A DNA stretch of 64,000 nucleotides, from NCBI RefSeq assembly GCF_026151205.1, contig NC_087082.1:16461401-16525400 (forward strand), read 5' to 3'. The notes beneath the pieces were generated by a model. It was not told the DNA's origin. It saw nothing but the letters and a program-made list of their open reading frames with translations, and made no database searches. Position numbers and translations under genes: made by a program. Shown piece after piece: positions 21,501 through 33,500 of the stretch; position 1 is the first letter of the stretch, and every line of letters starts with the position of its first letter. Origin of the DNA: Bolinopsis microptera. Lineage: Eukaryota > Ctenophora > Tentaculata > Lobata > Bolinopsidae.

Positions 21501-24500
21501 AATAGACTCAGTGAAGACAGATTCTAATGGAAATAAATAGCTGAATAACGTATCGACATTTCTACGTCATACAGTACTGACTATATACATTATTAAGTTA
21601 CTATAAATTAACACTGTATCTACTAAAGTGACGGTTAGAACTAACCCAGTATAGTAGCAGCCTGAAGAAGGAACTAGGAAGTGAAATGAATGTGTATATC
21701 GGAAATATATTGTTAGTACCTATACTACTGCACACCACCATGTATGGTCAATAACAAGCAGTGAACACTGTCTGTCCTTACCTGTCACGTGTGTAATGAA
21801 CTTTTCTTAGTACTCAAAATAAGCGTGAAATGTGAAATATGTGGAATTCCTGAGCAGTGTTCGTTAACAATTCCCAGTTCTGTCAATTTAGTATCGAAAA
21901 CTTATATACTTATAATGAGTCGTTAAAACACCGCATTCTTAATGAAATCACAACTTGATAGTCGATACTCTACACAAAATATAGAAGTAATAGAACTCTA
22001 CACCAAGTATAGAAAGATAGAAGTCAAAATTGTCTCTCATCCTGATCTTATCACTGCATCATGAAGTAGTGCTATATACACTGTACAGTGTTATATACAC
22101 TGTATATATATTATATATATATTATAATATATACTCTATACAGTGTTCTTAAAATTCTTCACAGTAAACCAATTAAAAGGGACTTGGTGTTCACATCCAG
22201 ATGAGATATATCTGACAAAAAGAGAAGACAACAGAAAATGAAATGAGGTATTTACTATTGATATCCCGCTCATATGATTAACCAACAACACAAGGAAGGT
22301 GGTTAACCATGTCAGAGCGGCTGACTGTGAGTGATGTGAGCAAATGAATTCAAGTTTTAATACTTTTATTAAATAGTTAGATTAACACCATTTCCATTTC
22401 TAAAACATTACGAGGTCCTTATTCTTCTTTTCTTAGCTTTAAAAAAAACAAGCAGTGAGTAAACACATATGTGAGTACTCATTGGAATTATTTAGTTATT
22501 CTGTGGACAAATTAATAGCTAATAAATTGTTCTAAAGAAAAAGAAGAGTTGGGAGGGTTTCATTTTTCAATTGTTACGAAAGGCTATGTCACTAACTAGA
22601 TATTTAGAGAACTTCAATTTAAGCAAATATACCTTTGGTCTTTTCAGTTTCTATGTATCTGAGGTATTTTACAATGTGTACCATGGCATAATTGAAATTC
22701 CAGGTGCGGTTTTGTAAATGACTTCATGTTACTTCATTTATCCGGTCGGTAACACCACATCTGTCCGACAGCGACTCTTGTCCAACTCATGTTACCAGAA
22801 AAAACGACATCTGTCCGAAATTGGAAAGGCCTTGGAAATTCTCTGTCGCACTTGAGTTCGTGTCGCACTACAGTCCATGTAGCGTACTGTAGTGCGACAG
22901 TGTCGATCTTGGAGGTTTTCGCACTAGGGTACGTGCAACACAAGGGTACGTGTCGCACTACAGTACGGGAATCATGTTATCTCATTATAAACAGGGTTTA
23001 TTTGTTAGATTACGTGTATTATGTTAAAGTATTAACACTTGTTCTCGATGGATCACATCAGCGTTAGAACAGTGGGAGCAACGTCACAAGATTACCCGTG
23101 AGCTTGTGAAATACGAATGTGATCCGAAATTGCAAATGTGATCGGAAAGTCGGACAGATGTCGCCAAAAACGACTCCTGTCGGACAGATGTCGCCCAATC
23201 ACTTCGGTCACAGGATACAACGTTTATATAACAGTAGTTTATCAGTCAATGGAGCTTTTTTCACTGATACTGAATGTGTACTGCAAAGTGTTGCTTGCTC
23301 TTGTTTAATAAACTAAATTAGCAACTATAACAACAGTGCCACATATTTTGCCACAAAGTTTCCACATATTTTGCCACAAAGTTGCCACATATTTTATACC
23401 TCTAACTTACCTTAATCTAAGTCTTGCTCCATAGGCGACTGTTACTTTATCAATAATAGCATCAATTATACACATTTCTGTAACACTAGTATAGATAGTT
23501 TTACTTTTCTAACTTCCTACTTTCTAACTTTATACTTTCTAACTTCCTACTTATCATGTTATGCACAAGCAGATAACAGTAGTAAAAGTAGTAACAGTAG
23601 TAAAAGTAAAGTAGTTATGCAACTACACAACAAGATAATGCTTTTCCTGAGTAGACATCTAAGTAAACTATAGGTAAAAATATAATATTAATCATAAGCT
23701 AAAATGTACTAATCTTTGTATTCTAAATGGGGAAAAAGAAGAAACATTGTCAGTCAGTCGAGAAAATTGTCAGTCAGGCTATATGGCAGCTTTGTAGATG
23801 TTGTGACTATGCTAGTAGTGGTCCCAGGCTTGCGACTGGAATTGCGGTGTTAAATCGATTTAATGGTACCAACGATCCACCTCCCACTTGTTGTTTGGTA
23901 CTTAGCATTAATAGTGTTAGCTGTAGCCATTTATAGCAAGAATCTTAAAACTAAAGGGGATGACAAGGAAAAGAGGAAGGAAAAAGAATAACGGGACAAA
24001 CAATTAATTAAAGTATTTATAGGAGCATTAGATATTGTAATTACAAGCTTCAATAATAAATCACTGACTAAAACTTCTAATTAAAATGACACTTGGTACG
24101 CTCGCCCATTTTCACTGGTCAGTCTGAACTTCGGTTTAGCACGTTGTACACTTATTCACCTAAGTTTCAGAATTTGTTCAGTTTAGCAGAGTTAGTACCC
24201 GTGTTTCAATAAATCAAAAGATATCAGGGGAGTTCTTTAATAATGTTACGGTCATCTAGAATACCGAACTTCCTGAAAACGTTATCATATTTCCTCAGAC
24301 AACGTTTAATGCCTTTAATCAGTCTATCACGGCTATATCCTCTATCAATTAGAATTTTGAATATTTTGTGAAGATGGGAGGTAAAGATATCCAATCTAGT
24401 GCAAACATTACCATATCTAAGAACTTGACTTGAAAAAACGTTGTAGCCAACCTCGGTTGGGATGTTACTGTGAGGAAATGTAAGGGATACAACATGAAAA

Positions 24501-27500
24501 TTAAAATCATCAGTTTTGTTATACACTGATATTTCTAGTCCTTCTGTGGAAATATTAATATTTAAATCAAGGTAGTTAATGATTTTATTATTGGAACCAG
24601 CTCGCTCCATCTCCAATGAATTAGGATAAATATCTTTAATCAATTTATGAAAGTAAAGGTAGTTAATAATAGATAAATCGTCAACATATCGTTTATTATT
24701 GGATAATATCTTTGCTATTCCCATTTTCTTTTCCTGAAGTAAACGTTTCATATAATTAAATTCCTTTTTGCCAACAGTGAGATCAGCTATAGGGGAACTT
24801 GAATTTCCACCCATAGGAATACCCTTGGTTTGTATGAATACAATCCCACCGAAGACGACATAAGTGTTATAAATAATAAATTTAACAGCCTCTTTTAGGT
24901 CATCTTGACTAAAGCAGGCATGAGAATCATAGGTTTTATTATCTCTACATATCTCTCCTGTTATCATCATGTGATACTGTAGATACCATCAACATATCCT
25001 ACTCTCCTTTTCTCCTTTTCCTTGATTTTCATCTCATCTACCAGTATTATGCGCTGAGTAGCTTGCAATTCAGTCGAGATATATACACAATAATATATAT
25101 AGATAACGATATAGATAATAATCTTACGTGACCCCTACCTCTCAAATAACGGAGTAGTTCGCTGTTTATTAGTCTCATGATTGAAATACTGATATCTGGA
25201 TATTATCCGGTTGGAAGAGACAAGGACAAGTGAAACAAGGAAGTTAGGAGTAAGGGCAAATTTTCGGCGTCAACGCCATCTTCAGGCTCAAATTATTTGT
25301 TACACTACTATATAACAAATAATTTGAGCCTGAAGATGGCGTTGACGCCGAAAATTTGCCCTTACTCCTAACTTCCTTGTTTCACTTGTCCTTGTCTCTT
25401 CCAACCGGATAATATCCAGATATCAGTACCCCTACCTTGTTATATACTCGTTTTAGCAGTTTTAGTACTAGACATTAAACAGTATTTTACCGTAGTATTT
25501 TAGGGCATTTATTAGTGTACGACATTTAGTACAGCAGGGTAGTGCAGAGAGTTTTAGGGAAACAGAAAGTTTATTTTAACATCTCTGTTTTGGTTATCAA
25601 AGAGTTCAGTTTAACAACTCTGTTTTGGCTATAGAGCTATAGGAGGATAGTTAAAGATATTGTTAAGGGCAGAGAGTTTTAGGGAAACAGAAAGTTTATT
25701 TTAACATCTCTGTTTTGGTTATCAGAGAGTTCAATTTTACACCTCTGTTTTGGCTATAGGAAGGATAGTTTGGGATTTGTTTAGGGATTGCTAAAACGAG
25801 TGGGAGATTGTTTATACTATCTAAGGATATTTAAGAGTGGGCCTGTTGGATGGCAGGACACTTTTTGGTTTGAATACAGCAGACGTTTACAGCTAATGTT
25901 TACAGTTAAAGAACTAGGCTATTCGAATTATTGACTTAGTATTTGAGGAACACTGAGATATTGTAATTACAATTCTTAACGGTTTATTCGAATTGAAGTA
26001 TTTTCCCTTGTCACCTTGCTGAACAAAATATAAAGGAAAAGAGCCTTTTATCAACTGGAGCCTGATTAATCAATTGGATAATACCCTCGCAGTGATTTGA
26101 GCATAGATGACTATTGGCAGTGACAAGGAAGAACAAGCTGCAGCAGCGGCTGAAGCAGAAGAGGAGTTGGAGAAAATCAAAGCTGAACGAGAGAAAATCA
26201 AAGCTGAACGAGAGAAAATCAGAACCGCACTGGAAGAGCTCAAAGTGCAGGAGAAAAAGATTAAAAAAGAGGTGTTCGAAGTGGGCGATTCGGATTTGGA
26301 GGATAACGAGAGCGAGAATGATCATGACGGATCAGGGAAAATTTTGAATTCAAAATTATCCCGAGCAGCTAAATTGAAGAGGTTTGAAAAAGGAGAAGAT
26401 TTTTCCATGTTTTGTGAGAGATTTCTCTCATACGTGAGAATAACCAGATTGAAGAGTCCATTACTGAATGAGCATTTGCTCCAAAGTGTGGACGATAAAA
26501 CCTATTCGGTATTGAGGGCAGTCAAGCTGAGTGATAGGGAGAAAAAAGATCCTGAGCTTTTTTGTGCGCTCTACAAGCGAGCCATCTATGGCAACGAAGC
26601 TACAGCACTTAAAAACGAACTGCTTAACTGTCGTCAGCGGCAGGGAGAAGATATAGGTGAGTACGTTTTTCGACTGAGGGCGAAGTCGAATGTAGCTTAC
26701 TTGGATGTAACAGTGGCGGAAGACAATTGTCTTTTGGCTCTTTTACGAGGAGTAAGGAGCAAAAATATGATGCAGCAGCTCAATGTAGCCAGCTTCGCTT
26801 CATTTGAGGAAGCAGTGAAATTGGCAGAGAAAATAGAAGGCGTTGAGAAGATGATGAATGAGAACGATAGAGAAATTCCCGTTTCTTCGATTATGAAACA
26901 AACGGCATTTTCCGACGAGCCAACCGTTCACGACCCCTCATTTTCGAGGCAAAATAGTCGGGAGGAGCAAAAAGAAGCTACTTATCAGAGACCTACGGGG
27001 GATGGCAGATCGAGATCTTGGTCCGGTGAAAAGAGGGACAAATGGCAAGGAGATAACAGAAACTCGTCAAGACCCAGACCAGTGCACGATAGAGAGCGAG
27101 ACGGGTGGCGGAGTTACAAGAACATAACGTGCTGGAATTGTAACAAGACCGGACATGTACGAGCTAACTGCTGGGCGAGAAGAAGATCCGGTGGAGAATT
27201 CAACCGACAGTACAATGGAAATACAGGTACATTTAAAAGAGATCAATCTGATTCTCGTCGTTATGGCCAACCTGCATATCAGGGAAACTATAAAAGCTTT
27301 AATAATTATCGGGGCCAAAATTATGCACGTAATCAGGGGAATAGCAGAGGAGGAAACATGATGCAGCGGGGTAATTTTCACCAGACCGGCAACACGGGGT
27401 TTCCTGACAATTCTTTAAACTAGAAAGTGGTTGTACAGGCGTCCGGGTGGATCCATACAATTGTATGACAAATCAGGGCGTATTCAGAGGGGAATGCTCT

Positions 27501-30500
27501 AGAGTGCAACCACAGTGTCCCGATATAATAGTAAGAGGTAGTTGCCAGGACATTGCAGTCAATGTATTAGCAGATACCGGTGCAAGCGTTAGTTTAGTGA
27601 ATATTCGGTTAATTGACCGTTTAAATATGACGCAACACATTAGACCTTCCCGAATAAGAGTTGCTGGCCTTTCTAATAAACTCATTCCCATGAGAGGGGA
27701 GATCGAGTTACAGGTCAAAATTGCTGGTACATCGGTCACGCACAAATTTGTGGCCTGTGATGTAATTTCGGAGGATATCTTAGCAGGAAACGACCTACTA
27801 AGGAAGCTTGAGACACGCATATATCTCCCGGAAAAACTTTTAACAACTACTTACGGCCAGGAACAGTTCATCGATAGACCGATTAAGTTGGTAAATCGTT
27901 GTAAGGTCAAATGTAGCAAGTCCGTCACGGTACCTGCGAATTCAGTAGTGTATCTGACCGGGAAGATCAATCCCAGGGGAAGTAAGGGGTCTAACTATGA
28001 AGGTATTGTCTTCGGTAGTCGCAACTTGGTCGAATCGACTGGAGTTACAGTGGAAAATGCAATTGCATTTTCTTGCAACAACAGAATACCATTGAGATGT
28101 ATAAATCCCATGTCTATTGATGTTGTGATCAACAAGAACAGAGTTATTGGATTCATGGAACCCATGGAAGAAACTCCTAATATGGTGAGGGGAGTAAGAA
28201 AAGTAAGAAGGGGAGAAGCTTATTCAGCTGCGATCAATATACCCAGGTTGGAGGATGCAGTGCCGGAAGAGATCTATAGAGAGAACGGTAGATGGCGAGA
28301 TATGGAAAGTCTATATAAACAACTCAGGGTAGATGATATTGACATCACGCCACAGTTGAAGGCTGAGTTAAAGGACTTACTCGCTGAGTACAGTCATTGT
28401 TTCTCGAGAGACAAGTTTGATCTAGGAGTAGCAACATTTTATGAGGCTAATCTCCGGCTTAAAAGAGATTATGTTGCAAAGTGGGTCCCGAGTAGAGACA
28501 TAAGTTACAAAATGAGGCCTCACATGGACAAGGAAATTGGGAATTTGGTCAAATCGGGTCAAATTGAGAGATGTCATTACAGTAATTGGAATTCTTGTGT
28601 ATTCATGGTGGTTAAGCCGGGCCAAACAGATTCTTACAGAATGGTTCAAGACATGCGCCAGCTAAATGAGCAAACCCTACCTGACAATTTTGAGTTGCCT
28701 AGAATTAACACAATCATGGACAAAATGTCAGAGTGCGGGTTCTTAACCAGCTTTGACTTCACTAAAGGCTTCAATCAGATTAGGTTGAGGGAGGAGGATC
28801 GGCCCCTCACAGCATTTACCCACCATGACGGATCCAGGTACCAGTGGGCACGACTAGTCATGGGCCAGACCAGCTCATCAAGCCAATTCGCTAGGTGCAT
28901 GTCCTACCTTTTCTCAAAAGTTCCTTTTAGTTCTTTGATTTGCTTTTTGGATGATATCCTTGTAGGCTCCAATTGTCCAAAGGAGCACCTGAGGAGGATT
29001 CGATTCATTTTGGCAAGATTGTCACGGGGCGGGATCAAGATCTCCACCAGTAAAACCCAATTGATGAGACAGGAAGTCAAGTTTCTGGGACATATGATCA
29101 GCAAAGAGGGACTGAGGATCGATCCAAAGAGGACAGAAGCAATCAAGCAGTTACAACCTCCAGATTCTGTCAAAAGGTTACAGAAATTTCTAGGTGCCCT
29201 GAATTATAATCGTGGATTCATTAAGGGATTCAGTTCCATTGCAGCACCTTTGTACAAATTGTTACAAAAGGGGGTCACTTTCAAATGGGACTCTGACTGT
29301 CAGTCTGCGTACAAGGGCTTAATCCAAGCCATGTGTCAGGCCCCTACGTTAGCAATACCAGAGTACAACGATCCAAACCAGTCATATGAGGTCACAGTGG
29401 ATTCCAGCAAGATAGGGCACGGTGCAATGCTGACGCAGTTAATTGATGGACAACGGAGAGTTATGTCGTACTGGTCCAAGGCTGTGCCAGTGCACATGCA
29501 GAAGTTAGGAGCCAGTAGATTGGAATTCCTGGGATTGTATTACAGCCTGCTTCATTATAGAATATATTTGGAGAATACTTCATTTCGTGTAATTACAGAT
29601 TGTAAAAGTTTGCTCAACTTGACGACTATTTTTCGCAAAGAAAATAGTTATATGCAAAGAAGGCTGGCTGATTTGGCGTCTTTCCGGTTTAAGGTAGTGC
29701 ATGTCTCCGGGGAGAGCAATGATATTCAGTGGGCGGATTATCTGAGTCGGAATCCTGTGGAAATAGAGACCACGTCAGTAGCCACGCAGACCAGTGATGA
29801 TGCAATTGCATCGATCAAATCCATCGTGGTAGAGAGAGAAAATGATTCATTTGACAAAGTTGAGAGTAAGCAGCAGGTATCAGAGAAACAGTACACACGG
29901 ACACACATTACACGGGTGCTGAAATCGGAGATAGAATTACCTGAGCAGCCCATTACGCTGGCAGAAATTCGGAGAGAATATGCTAATGATACAATTTTAT
30001 CAACAGTAATTAAATGGGTAGAAAGTGGGCAGCCTCCAGATAATGTCAGTTACCGTAGGGATTCTGCTGAGCTTTGTCACTATAGACAAAATTTTGACAT
30101 GATGACGGTCAAAGAGGGGATTCTACATCGCAGATGGGTAAATCCCACTAACAGACAGGAGGACAGAGATCTTATTGTGGTGCCGAGGCCACTTATTGAC
30201 AGAGTTTTACATTCGTACCACGACGGCAATTGCCACGTGGGTGCGGATCTAGCACTTGAACACTGCCAGAAGAGGTTTTACTTCTACAAACAGCGCAAAC
30301 TTTACAAGTTATATTGCGAAGCATGTATCACGTGTGCACAGGGTAAGCAGCCTCACAGCTTCAAGAAAGCTCCATTGAAACCCATTGTTTATAGCCACTT
30401 TGGGCAGTGTGTTGCCATTGATTACTTAGAGCCATCTAAGAAGCCTACGAAAAGGGGCCATACAGCACTGTTAACAATGGTCGATATGTTTTCTAACTAT

Positions 30501-33500
30501 GTGGTGTGCAAGCCAGTGAAATCTACAGGCACAGAGGAAGCCATTAAGGTTATCGTGAATGAGTGGATCCTGAAATTTGGAGTCATGTCTACAATCATAC
30601 ACGACTTAGGACCGAGTTTCTCGAGCACTTTGTTCAAGTCAGTCTTAAAAATGTTCAACATTAAGGATATACACGGAGTTCCGTGGAAATGTCAGACCAA
30701 CGGACGAGCTGAGGCCTTCAACAAGAAAATCAATGTTTGTATGAGAACATGTCTAAATGAGAATCAGTGGCAGGACTATGACTTGTGGATTAACTACATA
30801 GTGTTTGTGCTCAATAGCTTGAAATCCACTAGGACCAAATACTCAGCCAATTTTCTGTTATTTGGGCGTGAAGTCATGAGTGTGAGAGACTTGTACATAC
30901 AGGATGATGAGAGATTAGAGCAGATTTATTCCGAAATAGATGACGGTGACTCTAGACAGCTTCTTGCATACAATTTGTATCGCAATATAGCTGAGCTGAG
31001 GTGACTAGAAAAGCAGCTGCGAACAATGCTGTCAAGGCGAAGTTTATGAAGACGAGCTACGATAAAGGAGTAAGAGGACCATTTTTCGAGAGTGGGGAGT
31101 GGTGCATGTTATTGGTTCAAAGACCTGGACACAAGTTTGCTCCCAGATTTCAGGGCCCATACAAGATAGTAGAGAAGCTTAGTGATTGGAACTACATTGT
31201 CCAGGTGGGACAGGAGAAGAAGGTAACCAGCATCACGAAGATGAAACCTTATAAAGGGGGAGAACCACTCACCAAGGTTCCTGGAGCGGCTGTGGGATTT
31301 CCCAGCGGCTGTTCTGTGGAAAATGAAGGCAACGTGAGTGAGGTGAGCATTCTATCACCTGGAGCGGCTGTGGGATTTCCCAACGGTTGTTCTGGGGAAA
31401 GTGAAGGCAGCATGAGTGAAGTGAGCGTGGTCACTGATAGTGATTCAGATGATTCAGATGATTATCACATCATCACGAGAAGTCGGAAGAAGAAGAGGGA
31501 TCAAGGAATTCCTTGTCCCTCATCTAAGATCAGTAAAAGTGGAGGAAAAGCGTCAGCACCAGTGAATCTCACAAGTTCTGGAAATGATGTACCACAAACT
31601 GAAGTTGGGAGTGGAGATCCGGCCATTGTGGTGGAAGAGGAGGAACGAGGATTGGATGACACGATAGTAAACTCATCGCTCAACGATGTACCGCGTCAGG
31701 AAGAAGATCCACAATTAAATCTAAGTGCAGATACCACCGAATCTTTTCACGATGCACTAGATTCAAGTCAATCTCAAAACATTGACTCTAGTCCGGAAGT
31801 AGCGGCCGCATCTGCTGGACCGAGCAGAGAGGGCAATATGCAATTCGGAGAAATAGATAGTAGAGGACTTACTCTTGCTGACATAAGTCGTGAAGAAGAC
31901 GGCAGAGATCCGAGGAGAAAGTATGAACTCAGACCGAGAAAGAATAAACCGAAGTATGTTTAATCACAGGAGAAATGTCGGAAATGACTAAAATAAAGTC
32001 ATATAGACTGGAACGGTAATTTGCGTGATATATTTGATAATTGTGCACAATGGTATTTTGTTAAAGTATTTACAGTAAAATCACGGTATCAGGGATTTGA
32101 AAAGAACAACCTTGTTGTTACCTTTTCGTTTTAACAGTCTTATTATATTACTAGGTCGACCTGAGTGTTGATTCTTACCGTATTCGGGAGATTGATCACC
32201 TCTTTTTTACATTAAGTTTGAATCATAACAACACTTTACTTAAAGTAATACTAATCTTGACATCAATTAGAACATGGTTATTTTCAACTTGGTGATGAAA
32301 TTAATTTTGGGCAGCTTTGGTGCCAGTTTTAACTTTTAATAGCAAGAGAGACACATTTTTTTTTTCCAATTTTATGTGGGTTTTAAAAAACACTTTGTAG
32401 GTAGATTTGATATATATTAGAATTTGTAAAGTTATCCATTGCAATTGCAACGGGAGAACTTCCACAAAATTTTGTGGGGAGGATATGTTATATACTCGTT
32501 TTAGCAGTTTTAGTACTAGACATTAAACAGTATTTTACCGTAGTATTTTAGGGCATTTATTAGTGTACGACATTTAGTACAGCAGGGTAGTGCAGAGAGT
32601 TTTAGGGAAACAGAAAGTTTATTTTAACATCTCTGTTTTGGTTATCAAAGAGTTCAGTTTAACAACTCTGTTTTGGCTATAGAGCTATAGGAGGATAGTT
32701 AAAGATATTGTTAAGGGCAGAGAGTTTTAGGGAAACAGAAAGTTTATTTTAACATCTCTGTTTTGGTTATCAGAGAGTTCAATTTTACACCTCTGTTTTG
32801 GCTATAGGAAGGATAGTTTGGGATTTGTTTAGGGATTGCTAAAACGAGTGGGAGATTGTTTATACTATCTAAGGATATTTAAGAGTGGGCCTGTTGGATG
32901 GCAGGACACTTTTTGGTTTGAATACAGCAGACGTTTACAGCTAATGTTTACAGTTAAAGAACTAGGCTATTCGAATTATTGACTTAGTATTTGAGGAACA
33001 CTGAGATATTGTAATTACAATTCTTAACGGTTTATTCGAATTGAAGTATTTTCCCTTGTCACCTTGCTGAACAAAATATAAAGGAAAAGAGCCTTTTATC
33101 AACCTCTCATGATCATATATTATGTACTTCCAATCTTCTATACTCAATTATTTCAGTTGACCTCAGCGGAATCACTCCGAGTGTATGTTCAAATGGAGGC
33201 TATCAACGGGGAAACTATGCTGGTAACTAAATCATCTGTGGTCATTTTGAATAATTTGTATGAAAAAGTGGTATTCAAAATGATCAGTTTTATCTAACTG
33301 ATCTTAAATATAAATGTGTAGCATTTGTTAACTTTGACCGAGTTTCTAGTGGTTTCGTAGAAATGGACGGCTTATTACGTCATAACATTCCATCAGTTTA
33401 CCACCTGTGTGGCTACCTGTGCGTAATGATGCGGATTGTATATCAAATTTAGGACAACTGAAATTGTCCCTCGATTATTCTGTAGCTGTGACTCTCTTCA

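Larger units (their letters stand above)
25438..33101 (+). mobile_element. Full-length Ty3/gypsy LTR retrotransposon
   Basis: Both 616-bp LTRs begin TGTTATATACTCG and end CTTTTATCA and look identical on reading. The 4-bp target duplication is ACCT (25434-25437 and 33102-33105). Internal order: primer-binding region, gag (26107), -1 slippery heptamer, pol with protease-RT-RNase H-integrase (27444-31004), a third frame with the integrase C-terminal GPY/F domain (30995-31963), polypurine tract, right LTR. There is no env-like ORF. Pol order (RT before integrase) defines Ty3/gypsy. Identical LTRs mean recent insertion. It sits in adaptor intron 1, in the same orientation, 51 bp before the exon 2 boundary. 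Confidence 0.95.
18538..33156 (+). other. Adaptor intron 1 (14.6 kb), transposon-filled
   Basis: Between SAM exons 1 and 2. It contains a dispersed repeat family (19165-20470), a TIR element (22756-23194), a Penelope-like RT fragment (24224-24970), a perfect palindrome (25187-25428) and a full LTR retrotransposon (25438-33101). The rest (18540-19160, 20480-22750, 23200-24200) is AT-rich with short tandem duplications, for example GTTACATAATAATACAA twice near 21309-21345 and GCCACATATTTTGCCACAAA repeats at 23337-23395. I see no exon there. Confidence 0.65.

Noticed and set aside
31001-31963. Third LTR-element ORF as an envelope gene
   Set aside because: It starts with the integrase GPY/F domain and has no signal peptide or membrane segment.
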